In this document: in pieces, positions 1-7,609 of the stretch | How positions within the stretch are numbered: the stretch's first letter is position 1 | Layout of the letters: each line of letters starts with the position of its first letter | Assembly (NCBI GenBank): GCA_900469625.1 | Contig: UBXV01000007.1 | Location: forward strand, 62,001-126,000 | Length of the DNA: 64,000 nt | Origin: Hyphomicrobiales bacterium | Lineage (GTDB): Bacteria; Pseudomonadota; Alphaproteobacteria; Rhizobiales; Rhizobiaceae | Direction: 5' to 3' | The notes under the pieces: generated by a model | The model's database searches: none | Seen by the model: only the letters and a program-made list of their open reading frames with translations | What the model was told of the DNA's origin: nothing | Position numbers and translations under genes: made by a program

Positions 1-563
1 AAGGCGTCGTCGGCACGCTGATCGAAGCGGGCTTCACCGCGATCGAGATCCCGCTCAATTCGCCCGACCCGTTCCGGTCGATCGAGACGGCGGTGAAGAT
101 GGCGCCGGAAGGCTGCCTGATCGGCGCCGGCACGGTGCTGGCGACAGAGCAGGTCGAGCGACTTGCCGATGTCGGCGGCCGGCTGATGGTCAGCCCCAAT
201 GTCGAGCCGGCGGTAATCCGGCTGGCAGCGCAAAAGGGCATGGTGACCATGCCCGGCGTCTTCACCCCGACAGAAGCGCTTGCCGCCGCGGCAGCGGGTG
301 CTACGGGCCTGAAATTCTTTCCGGCAAGCGTGCTCGGCCCGTCCGGCATCGCCGCGATCCGCACCGTGCTGCCGACGGATATCGAGGTTGCCGCCGTCGG
401 CGGCGTCTCGGAAGAGAACTTCGCCGACTACGCCAGGATCGGCATCAGAAGCTTCGGGCTCGGATCGAGCCTTTACAAGCCGGGCATGAGCGCTGCCGAC
501 GTCGGCAAGCGCGCCATCGCGACCGTCAGCGCCTATGACGCCGTCTATGGAGCGGGCCGATGA
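1..563 (+). CDS. dgoA: 2-dehydro-3-deoxy-6-phosphogalactonate aldolase, 5' truncated by window edge
   Basis: This is a class I KDPG/KDPGal aldolase. It would split 2-keto-3-deoxy-6-phosphogalactonate into pyruvate and glyceraldehyde-3-phosphate in the De Ley-Doudoroff route. The frame is open from base 3, so the gene enters from outside the window and roughly 20-25 N-terminal residues are missing. The translation begins G-V-V-G-T-L-I-E-A-G-F and continues through the T-A-I-E-I-P-L-N-S segment of the TIM barrel. The Schiff-base lysine lies in L-K-F-F-P-A-S (about 310-330). The stop overlaps the next start (ATGA, 560-563), so the lactonase gene is translationally coupled. No dgoK kinase gene is visible. 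The family is clear. The choice of KDPGal over KDPG rests on the L-N-S-P substrate loop and the neighbours. Confidence 0.85.
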   Translation, partial: GVVGTLIEAGFTAIEIPLNSPDPFRSIETAVKMAPEGCLIGAGTVLATEQVERLADVGGRLMVSPNVEPAVIRLAAQKGMVTMPGVFTPTEALAAAAAGATGLKFFPASVLGPSGIAAIRTVLPTDIEVAAVGGVSEENFADYARIGIRSFGLGSSLYKPGMSAADVGKRAIATVSAYDAVYGAGR

Positions 564-1444
564 GCGACACGATTGCCTTTTCCGGCAGCATCCTTTGCCA
601 ATCCCCCTCGATACTCGGAGAGGGCCCGACCTATGACCCGGGCAGCGGCACCGCCTGGTGGTTCAACATCAAGGGCCAGGAACTGCATGAACTGCACCTC
701 GAGAGCGGCCGCAAGACGGTGCACGCGCTGCCGTTCCTCGGCAGTGTGCTTGCCGTGATCGACCCTTCGCGGCAGCTGGTCGCATCCAACCAGGGGCTGT
801 TCGTGAGAGACACGCAGACGGGCGCGTTCAGCCTGCTGGCGACACTCGAAGACAAGCCCGGCAATCGCTCGAACGACGGCCGCGTCCATGCCTCCGGCGC
901 GCTCTGGGTCTCCACCATGGGCCGCGCCGCGGAAAAAGGTGCGGGCGCGATCTATCACGTCGCCGGCACGAAGGTGACCAGGCTCTACGACCGGATCACC
1001 ATTCCCAACAGCATCTGCTTTTCACCTGACGGCACCGTCGCCTACTTCGTCGATACCGATATCAACCACCTGATGCGCGTCGACATCGATGCCGAGACCG
1101 GCCTGCCGACAGGCGAGCCGAGCCTCCTCGTCGACGGCAGCGGCGAGGTTGGCGGCATCGACGGCTCGGTCTGCGATGCCGATGGCCTGATCTGGAACGC
1201 GCGCTGGGGCAGCGGCACGGTCGACGTCTACAGCCCCGACGGCAAAAGGGTCGCGCGCCATGCCATGCCGACAACGCAGCCAAGCTGCACCGCCTTCATC
1301 GGGCCGAAGCCCGACCGCATGCTGGTGACGTCTGCCTGGCAGGATCTTGACGACGCTCAGCGCGCCGCCGATCCGCATGCCGGCAAGACCTTCGAACTCG
1401 GCGTCAGCGTCAAGGGCCGCTTTGAGCCGTCGTTCCGGCTCTGA
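560..1444 (+). CDS. SMP-30/gluconolactonase family sugar lactonase
   Basis: This is a 294-residue six-bladed beta-propeller of the SMP-30/LRE family, which hydrolyses aldonolactones to aldonic acids with a divalent metal. Likely metal ligands can be placed by pattern: E21 in L-G-E-G-P, N150 in I-P-N-S-I-C-F-S-P-D-G and D201 in G-I-D-G-S-V-C-D-A-D-G. There is no signal peptide, so it should be cytoplasmic. The start overlaps the aldolase stop by 4 bases. Between an aldolase and a sugar-acid dehydratase, the likely substrate is galactonolactone or arabinonolactone, with the acid passed to the dehydratase. The substrate is inferred from context only. Confidence 0.85.
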   Translation: MSDTIAFSGSILCQSPSILGEGPTYDPGSGTAWWFNIKGQELHELHLESGRKTVHALPFLGSVLAVIDPSRQLVASNQGLFVRDTQTGAFSLLATLEDKPGNRSNDGRVHASGALWVSTMGRAAEKGAGAIYHVAGTKVTRLYDRITIPNSICFSPDGTVAYFVDTDINHLMRVDIDAETGLPTGEPSLLVDGSGEVGGIDGSVCDADGLIWNARWGSGTVDVYSPDGKRVARHAMPTTQPSCTAFIGPKPDRMLVTSAWQDLDDAQRAADPHAGKTFELGVSVKGRFEPSFRL

Positions 1445-1525
1445 ACCGAATCCCCTGGCAAAAGGCCAATAAAAAATCATACAATTCATCCACGCGATTG
1501 ATCGCATGGTGAGGAGGAAGCGCGC

Positions 1526-3250
1526 ATGAGCGACAAGAAGAAAGAACTGCGCAGCCGTCACTGGTACGGCGGCACCCACAAGGACGGTTTCATCCATCGC
1601 TCCTGGATGAAGAACCAGGGCTTTCCCGATCACGTCTTCGACGGGCGCCCGATCATCGGCATCTGCAACACCTGGTCGGAACTCACGCCCTGCAACAGCC
1701 ACCTGCGCATTCTGGCGGAAGGCGTGAAGCGCGGCGTCTGGGAGGCTGGCGGCTTTCCCGTCGAGTTTCCGGTGTCCTCGCTCGGCGAAACGCAGATGCG
1801 GCCGACGGCAATGCTGTTTCGCAACCTGCTCGCCATGGATGTCGAGGAGGCGATCCGCGCCTACGGCATCGACGGCGTCGTCTTGCTCGGCGGCTGCGAC
1901 AAGACCACCCCGGGCCAGTTGATGGGCGCCGCGTCGGTGGACTTGCCGACAATCGTCGTTTCCTCCGGCCCGATGCTGAACGGCAAGTGGAAAGGCAAGG
2001 ACATCGGCTCCGGCACCGACGTGTGGAAATTCTCGGAGGCCGTTCGCGCCGGCGAGATGAGTGTTCAGGAATTCATGGCGGCCGAAAGCGGCATGTCGCG
2101 CTCGCCCGGGGTGTGCATGACCATGGGCACGGCCACCACCATGGCCTCGATCGTCGAGGCGATGGGCCTGTCGCTGCCGACCAATGCGGCACTTCCAGCC
2201 GTCGATGCGCGCCGCATGGCGCTGTCGCACATGACGGGCAAGCGCATCGTCGAAATGGTGCACGAGGACCTGCGCCTGTCGAAGATCCTGACCAGGAAGA
2301 ATTTCGAGAACGGCATCATCGCCAACGCCGCCGTCGGCGGCTCGACCAATGCGGTGGTGCACATGCTGGCGATTGCCGGCCGGGCTGGCGTCGATCTCTG
2401 TCTTGAGGATTTCGACCGGGTCGGCGGCCAGGTGCCCTGTATCGTCAATTGCATGCCTTCGGGCAAGTACCTGATCGAGGACCTCGCCTATGCCGGCGGC
2501 CTGCCGGCGGTCATGAACCGGATCCAGCATCTGCTGCATCCGGATGCGCCCACCGTCTTCGGCATGCCGATCAGCCGCTACTGGGAAGATGCCGAAGTCT
2601 TCAACGACGACGTCATCCGCCCGCTCGACAATCCGCTGAGGGCCGCGGCCGGCATTCGCGTGCTCAAGGGCAACCTTGCGCCGAACGGCGCCGTCATCAA
2701 GCCGTCGGCGGCAAGCGAACATCTCCTGGCGCATGAGGGGCCGGCGTATGTGTTCGAGACGATCGAAGACCTGAAGGCCAAGATCGACGACCCCGATCTG
2801 CCGGTGACCGAGGATACGATCCTCGTGCTCAAGGGCTGCGGCCCCAAGGGCTATCCGGGCATGGCCGAAGTCGGCAACATGCCGATCCCGCGACGGCTGG
2901 TCGAGAAGGGCGTGCGCGACATGGTGCGCGTGTCCGATGCCCGGATGTCGGGCACGGCGTTTGGAACCGTGGTGCTGCATGTCAGCCCGGAATCGAACGC
3001 CGGCGGGCCGCTTGCGATCGTCAAGACTGGCGACCGTATCCGGCTCGACGCGCTGAAGGGTGAACTCAACCTGATGATCAGCGAGGAAGAGTTCGCCGCC
3101 CGCATGGCCGCCTGGCAGCCGCCGGAGCAGAAATGGACCCGCGGCTACTACAAGCTCTACCAGGATACGGTGCTGCAGGCAGACAAGGGTGCGGACCTCG
3201 ATTTCCTCGTCGGCGCAAGCGGCAGCGAGGTTCTGCGCGAAAGCCACTGA
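1526..3250 (+). CDS. IlvD/Edd-family sugar-acid dehydratase (L-arabinonate/D-galactonate type)
   Basis: This 574-residue dehydratase of the IlvD/Edd family removes water from a sugar acid to give the 2-keto-3-deoxy acid, using an Fe-S cluster and Mg. Cysteines C56 (T-P-C-N-S), C124 (G-G-C-D-K-T-T-P-G) and C197 (G-V-C-M-T-M-G) fit the three cluster ligands of the family. K126 fits the Mg-binding carboxylated lysine. Length and opening sequence resemble the rhizobial L-arabinonate dehydratase group, whose members also accept D-galactonate and D-fuconate, rather than dihydroxyacid dehydratase IlvD. A strong Shine-Dalgarno, GAGGAGGAAG at 1511-1520, precedes the ATG. It follows the lactonase by 81 bases and is probably in the same transcript. 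Substrate is inferred. Confidence 0.85.
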   Translation: MSDKKKELRSRHWYGGTHKDGFIHRSWMKNQGFPDHVFDGRPIIGICNTWSELTPCNSHLRILAEGVKRGVWEAGGFPVEFPVSSLGETQMRPTAMLFRNLLAMDVEEAIRAYGIDGVVLLGGCDKTTPGQLMGAASVDLPTIVVSSGPMLNGKWKGKDIGSGTDVWKFSEAVRAGEMSVQEFMAAESGMSRSPGVCMTMGTATTMASIVEAMGLSLPTNAALPAVDARRMALSHMTGKRIVEMVHEDLRLSKILTRKNFENGIIANAAVGGSTNAVVHMLAIAGRAGVDLCLEDFDRVGGQVPCIVNCMPSGKYLIEDLAYAGGLPAVMNRIQHLLHPDAPTVFGMPISRYWEDAEVFNDDVIRPLDNPLRAAAGIRVLKGNLAPNGAVIKPSAASEHLLAHEGPAYVFETIEDLKAKIDDPDLPVTEDTILVLKGCGPKGYPGMAEVGNMPIPRRLVEKGVRDMVRVSDARMSGTAFGTVVLHVSPESNAGGPLAIVKTGDRIRLDALKGELNLMISEEEFAARMAAWQPPEQKWTRGYYKLYQDTVLQADKGADLDFLVGASGSEVLRESH

Positions 3251-3280
3251 GGGCGACTGCTACCCTCGGGCATCGACAAC

Positions 3281-3307
3281 GAGACCCCGCCCGTTCGGCG
3301 GGATCTC
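3281..3307. terminator. Hairpin between convergent genes, possible terminator
   Basis: GAGA-C-CCCGCC pairs with GGCGGG-A-TCTC around a five-base loop, with one mismatch. It lies between the dehydratase stop (3250) and the stop of the convergent membrane-protein gene (3310). There is no U tract on either strand, so intrinsic termination is uncertain. Confidence 0.35.
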
Positions 3308-3309
3308 CG

Positions 3310-4407
3310 CTATCCAGCTATTGCCCGCCGGCCGATGGGCAATTCGGCCGTCGGCGCCAATGCCCGCAGGCGCGCCCAGGTCTGATAGCCATAGATCGCC
3401 AGACCGAAGGCGATGAAAAGTTCCTTGTACTCGGTCGGGTCCCAGATACGCACGAGTTTGTGCGCCTGAAGCACGAACAGTTGCTGGATGGCGACGATCA
3501 GGATGGCTGTGGCAGTCAAAACGACGAACTCGCGCCAGAGCCCACTCCGCAGCGCGAGATCGGCAATTACCAGCAGGATGATCACCGTCATCATCACCAT
3601 CATCTGGGTCGGCAGCATGCTCCAGTTGTCGCTGTTGAAGGCCGCCATCGGAGCGCTTGCCACAAGCACCAGCACACTGGGAGCAAAAGCTTCAAGCCGC
3701 CCGAGGGAAAAACCCTTGCGGAGATAGAGCCAGATAAAGGGAGCAAGCGTCAGCAGCACGAAACTGCCGCTATAGTAGATGAGTTCGGAGAGGCCGGTCG
3801 AGATGTTGTGCAGGTTCAACTCCTGCTGCTTGTTGAGAGCGAGCAGCGCATTAGGCGTCTCGATCATGAAGACCCGTTGCATCCACGAGATTTCCTCCAT
3901 GCCGACGACGAAGAGGACGAGGCTGAAGCCCCCGGCACCGCCGGCGGCGAGCCATGCCACGCGACCCGCTCCGCCGCGCGCCGCCCGCAACTGACCGGTC
4001 GCCGCCGCGGCGAAAAACGCGCTGGCAGCGAAGATCAGCAGGGCAGACAGCCACTCGAAGACGTTGTCCTCCCGCGCGAGCGCGCTGAAGGTATCTGCAT
4101 CGAGACAGAAAAGCACAGCGACGGCAACCGCAAGAGCCAGACTGCCGATGCAGACCCCGAACTCGCGGCGTAGGGCGAGCCGAAGCACCGGCACCCCGAA
4201 GCAGGATGCGTCCCGCGTAAACCCGTGGATGGCCGCAAGCGAGAGGCTGAGCGCTACCCAGGCATGCCAGAGGTTGTAGGGCTCGGTCTCGGGCATTCGT
4301 TCTGAAAAATAGCTGATGCCGAACAGGCGGCGCTCGATCGACACGAGGCACACCATCACCACGATGGAAATCAGGGAAATCGAGAGAAATCGCTGCGGCA
4401 GAAACAT
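3310..4407 (-). CDS. Multi-pass membrane protein of unknown function
   Basis: I cannot assign a function. The 365-residue product is strongly hydrophobic, with about nine or ten predicted membrane segments by eye (for example near 8-25, 47-63, 85-103, 117-138, 151-170, 210-230, 268-288 and 298-314). It carries the stretch G-M-E-E-I-S-W-M-Q-R around residues 167-176, followed by I-E-T-P and N-L-H-N. A motif of this kind recurs in uncharacterised bacterial membrane proteins. The ATG at 4407 is taken as the start because the first membrane segment follows at once. It stands alone, convergent with the dehydratase and divergent from the PRC-barrel gene. Confidence 0.75.
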   Translation of the reverse strand: MFLPQRFLSISLISIVVMVCLVSIERRLFGISYFSERMPETEPYNLWHAWVALSLSLAAIHGFTRDASCFGVPVLRLALRREFGVCIGSLALAVAVAVLFCLDADTFSALAREDNVFEWLSALLIFAASAFFAAAATGQLRAARGGAGRVAWLAAGGAGGFSLVLFVVGMEEISWMQRVFMIETPNALLALNKQQELNLHNISTGLSELIYYSGSFVLLTLAPFIWLYLRKGFSLGRLEAFAPSVLVLVASAPMAAFNSDNWSMLPTQMMVMMTVIILLVIADLALRSGLWREFVVLTATAILIVAIQQLFVLQAHKLVRIWDPTEYKELFIAFGLAIYGYQTWARLRALAPTAELPIGRRAIAG

Positions 4408-4662
4408 GAAAGACCGTCCAGATCGACAGGCCGGAATATCGTTAAGGACACTCTCCCTGTGCTTTTGGAAGTATAGGTAAGAACACTCAAGATTGTGTGA
4501 ATGTACAGAAGAAATTAATAAAACACTAAAATACGCTGAGCTGGGGCTGGCGCCCGGATATGTGCCAATGACGTGCGCCGCGGGCCAAAGATATTAAGCC
4601 TTCGCCACGGGAATTCGCCGCATGACTTCCTGAATTTCCGGCACCGTGCCCACAATTTTTCT
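4408..4662. other. AT-richer intergenic region, no gene seen
   Basis: This gap between divergent genes is richer in A and T than its flanks, notably at 4500-4535. No convincing ORF or RNA gene is visible. It should carry the leftward promoter of the membrane-protein gene, but I could not place a clear -35/-10 pair. Confidence 0.4.
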
Positions 4663-4687
4663 GGAACCGTTTCTGCCGCGAGGCGTT
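4663..4687 (+). promoter_or_regulatory. Probable EcfG/RpoE2-type general stress promoter
   Basis: GGAAC at 4663-4667 and CGTT at 4684-4687 are separated by exactly 16 bases. This matches the pattern (GGAAC, N16-17, CGTT) recognised by the alphaproteobacterial general-stress ECF sigma factor, called RpoE2 in Sinorhizobium. Transcription would start near 4693-4695, about 78 bases before the PRC-barrel start codon. PRC-barrel genes are frequent members of this regulon, which supports the assignment. Confidence 0.6.
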
Positions 4688-4771
4688 GCTTAGGTATCAC
4701 CGGTGCGGTGGAAACCTGGCGATACTCAGGACCGCGCCTTGATCGACAACGTCAAGGAAAGGCATTTTGAC

Positions 4772-5413
4772 ATGACCAAGAAACTTGTATCTTCCGTTGC
4801 GGCCGGTGCGCTTATCGCAAGTGTTGCATTTGCCCCGATGGCCTTCGCACAGGACGCGACCCAGCCTAAGCCCGCTGAACCGCAGACCATGGAAATCCAG
4901 CCGGCTCCGGATGCGACGGCCCCTGCGGACCAGGCCCAGACGACCGCGCCTGCGACCACCGAAGCGCCTGCAGCCATGGCACAGTCTGACGGCACCTACA
5001 TAACCGAGCAGGCCAGCGACCAGATCGCGACCAGCACCTATGTCGGCCAGACCGTCTATAACGCCGGCGACGAGAAGGTCGGCGAGATCAACGACCTGAT
5101 CATCAAGAAGGACGGCGGCGTTGAGGCCGCGGTGATCGGTGTCGGCGGCTTCCTGGGCCTCGGCGAGAAGAATGTCGCGGTCCCGTTCGATCGTATCCAG
5201 ATCTCCGAGCAGGCCAACACTGATGCTCTGAAACTGACGACCACGGAAACCGCTGAAACGCTGAAGGCGGCTCCGGAATTCAAGACCAAGGCGCAGCAGG
5301 TTGCCGAGCAGAATGCCAACCAGCCGGTTGATGCATCGACGACCTCCTCGACCACCGGAACGGCACCGGCTACTCCGATGCAGCCGGCACCGGCTGAGGG
5401 TACCCAGCAGTAA
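4772..5413 (+). CDS. Exported PRC-barrel domain protein, probable stress protein
   Basis: This is a 213-residue secreted protein with a PRC-barrel domain. The start is the ATG at 4772: the frame extends upstream, but here an AAGGAAAGG ribosome site (4754-4762) precedes it and a signal peptide begins directly. The signal is M-T-K-K, a hydrophobic core, then A-F-A before Q27, a likely cleavage point. Residues 28-75 are a Pro/Ala/Thr-rich linker. Residues about 88-145 (Y-V-G-Q-T-V-Y-N, then V-G-E-I-N-D-L-I-I) form the PRC barrel. The tail is again rich in Pro, Thr and Ala. It is probably periplasmic or envelope-associated. It is a single-gene unit with a stress-type promoter before it and a strong terminator after it. 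Molecular role unknown. Confidence 0.85.
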   Translation: MTKKLVSSVAAGALIASVAFAPMAFAQDATQPKPAEPQTMEIQPAPDATAPADQAQTTAPATTEAPAAMAQSDGTYITEQASDQIATSTYVGQTVYNAGDEKVGEINDLIIKKDGGVEAAVIGVGGFLGLGEKNVAVPFDRIQISEQANTDALKLTTTETAETLKAAPEFKTKAQQVAEQNANQPVDASTTSSTTGTAPATPMQPAPAEGTQQ

Positions 5414-5439
5414 GCTGGATCAGCGACGACCAGGAGATG

Positions 5440-5471
5440 GAGCGGCGGTGTTTTCACCGCCGCTCTTTTTT
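5440..5471 (+). terminator. Intrinsic terminator of the PRC-barrel gene
   Basis: A perfect 11-base-pair stem (GAGCGGCGGTG / CACCGCCGCTC) with a TTTT loop is followed by six T residues. It abuts the stop codon of the convergent oxidoreductase gene at 5471. Confidence 0.9.
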
Positions 5472-7519
5472 CAGATCAGAACGCCATAACGCAGCGCATC
5501 GTAGATACCGGCATGAATGTTGCGGCTGGCGACCGCGTCGCCGATGCGGAACATGTCGAAGCCGGCGCCCGGGTTGCGCGACGGGATCGGGTTATCGCCG
5601 CGCAGCAACGCCTTGTAGTCAACGGCGCCGAGATTGCGGGAGAGCGGCTTCAGTTCGCGATACAGGTCATCCATCGGCACGGTGCCGTGCTCGACCACGA
5701 CCTGCGCGACCCGTCGCTCGCTCGACGCGCTGTCGGAAAAGTCCGATCCGAGCGTCGCCACGAGCCCGTTGCCCTCGCGCCGGACCGAACGGAGGCGCGT
5801 GTTGATCGTCACGCGCACATCGTGATCGGCAAACGTCTTGGCATAGGGCACATGGTTCATGCCGCCAACTTCCGGTGCAAACATGCGCTCGGGCGACACG
5901 ATTTCCAGCTCGACGCCGGCGCGCGCAATCAGTTCGGCGGCGGTCATGCCGCTATGGGCGCCGTTGTCGTCATAGAGCAGCACCGGCCCTTCGGGCTTGA
6001 CCGCACCGGCGATGATATCCCAGCTCGATATGACCAGGTCGTCGCCGGCTTCAAGCGCCGGGTTCTGTGCGATGCCGCCGGTGGCGACGACGACGAGATC
6101 GGGCGCGCGGTCCTGAATGTCGTCGATACCGGCAAAGACGTTGTAGTGGATGGGCACGCCGAGCCGCTCCAGCTCCGACAGCCGCCAGTCGACGATGCCG
6201 ATCAGTTCCCTTCGCCGCGGATTGCGCTGGGCAAGCAGGATCTGACCGCCTGCCTGACCAGTGGCCTCGAGGATCTCGACAGCGTGGCCGCGCTCGGCCA
6301 GCACGCGCGCCACCTCGAGACCGGCCGGTCCGGCACCGACAACGATCGCCTTCCGCTTTGCACCATCGCTCCTTGAGATGACATGCGGGACCATGGCCTC
6401 GCGTCCGGTTGCGGCATTGTGAATGCAAAGCGCGCCGCCGCCCTCATAGATACGATCGAGACAGTAGGTCGCGCCGACGCAGGGACGAATTTCGGCCTCC
6501 CTGCCCTCCTTGATCTTCCGGACGATATGCGGATCGGCGATATGGGCGCGCGTCATGCCGACCATGTCGAGCTTGCCCTCGGCGATCGCATGGCGGGCGG
6601 TCGCGACATCAGCGATGCGGGCCGCATGGAACACCGGAAACTTGGTTGCCGCCCGGACTTCGCCGGCAAAATCGAGATGCGGTGAGGCCGCCATGCCCTG
6701 GATCGGGATCACCTTGGTGAGCGGCGCGTCATGGTCGATATGGCCGCGAATGACATTGAGGAAATCGACCTTGCCGGAATTTGCCAGACGGCGGGCGATC
6801 TCGATGCCCTCCGCCTTTGAAAGGCCCTTGTCCCAATCCTCGTCCGCGACCATGCGCATGCCGACGATAAAATCCGGTCCGACGGATGTGCGGATCGCAT
6901 CGAGCACCATGTGGGTAAAGCGCAGGCGATTATCGAGCGAGCCGCCGAAATCGTCGTCGCGCTGGTTGGTCGCCGGCGACCAGAAACCGTCCATCAGATG
7001 GCCATAGGCCTCGAGCTCGATACCATCAAGGCCGGCCGCCTGCATGCGGGCCGCAGCCGTCGCATAGTCGGCGACTATACGCTCGATATCCCAGTCTTCG
7101 ATTTCCTTCGGGAATGACCTATGCGCCGCCTCGCGCACCGGCGAGGCCGAGAGGACCGGCAGCCAGTCGCCCTTGTTCCAGCCCGTGCGCCGGCCAAGAT
7201 GGGTGAGCTGGATCATCACCGCGGTGTCGTGCTCATGACAGTCGTCGGCGATCTTCTTCAGCCAGGGCACGATCTCGTCGGAATAGGCGTGGAGATTGCC
7301 GAAGGCGGGCGGCGAATCCTCCGAGACGATGGCCGAGCCCGCCGTCATCGTCAGCGCCATGCCACCCTTGGCTTTCTCCAGGTGGTAGAGGCGGTACCGA
7401 TCTTTAGGCATGCCATCTTCGGAATAGGCCGGCTCGTGCGCCGTCGACATGATCCGGTTCTTGAGCGTCAGGTGTTTCAGGTGGTAGGGCTGGAGCAGCG
7501 GGTCTTTCGGCAGCGTCAT
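5471..7519 (-). CDS. NADH:flavin oxidoreductase/Fe-S demethylase, StcD/DgcA-like
   Basis: The 682-residue protein has the trimethylamine-dehydrogenase architecture: an old-yellow-enzyme FMN barrel (about 1-340), a short cysteine region, then an FAD/NAD(P) module with V-G-A-G-P-A-G near residue 394-400. Relatives include N-methylproline demethylase StcD of Sinorhizobium and the dimethylglycine demethylase DgcA, so oxidative removal of an N-methyl group from a tertiary amine is the likely role. I use the ATG at 7519, preceded by AAGGGA, rather than the GTG at 7540. The cysteine region reads C-V-G-A-T-Y-C then C365: the second of the four cluster cysteines of trimethylamine dehydrogenase is Ala350. 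It lies 90 bases downstream of the MttB-family gene on the same strand. Exact substrate is unknown. Confidence 0.8.
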   Translation of the reverse strand: MTLPKDPLLQPYHLKHLTLKNRIMSTAHEPAYSEDGMPKDRYRLYHLEKAKGGMALTMTAGSAIVSEDSPPAFGNLHAYSDEIVPWLKKIADDCHEHDTAVMIQLTHLGRRTGWNKGDWLPVLSASPVREAAHRSFPKEIEDWDIERIVADYATAAARMQAAGLDGIELEAYGHLMDGFWSPATNQRDDDFGGSLDNRLRFTHMVLDAIRTSVGPDFIVGMRMVADEDWDKGLSKAEGIEIARRLANSGKVDFLNVIRGHIDHDAPLTKVIPIQGMAASPHLDFAGEVRAATKFPVFHAARIADVATARHAIAEGKLDMVGMTRAHIADPHIVRKIKEGREAEIRPCVGATYCLDRIYEGGGALCIHNAATGREAMVPHVISRSDGAKRKAIVVGAGPAGLEVARVLAERGHAVEILEATGQAGGQILLAQRNPRRRELIGIVDWRLSELERLGVPIHYNVFAGIDDIQDRAPDLVVVATGGIAQNPALEAGDDLVISSWDIIAGAVKPEGPVLLYDDNGAHSGMTAAELIARAGVELEIVSPERMFAPEVGGMNHVPYAKTFADHDVRVTINTRLRSVRREGNGLVATLGSDFSDSASSERRVAQVVVEHGTVPMDDLYRELKPLSRNLGAVDYKALLRGDNPIPSRNPGAGFDMFRIGDAVASRNIHAGIYDALRYGVLI

Positions 7520-7609
7520 GTCTGTTCCCTTGAGCGCCACCTGCCGGGTGCGGACAGGGGCACTCCATAATTACCGGTGTTGTTCGTGTCCCTTGCGGTT
7601 GGCCAAAGT

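Noticed and set aside
1022..3247. 741-codon open frame on the - strand opposite the sugar-acid dehydratase
   Set aside because: Antisense shadow of a conserved gene; composition is Arg/His/Ala-rich with no recognisable motif.
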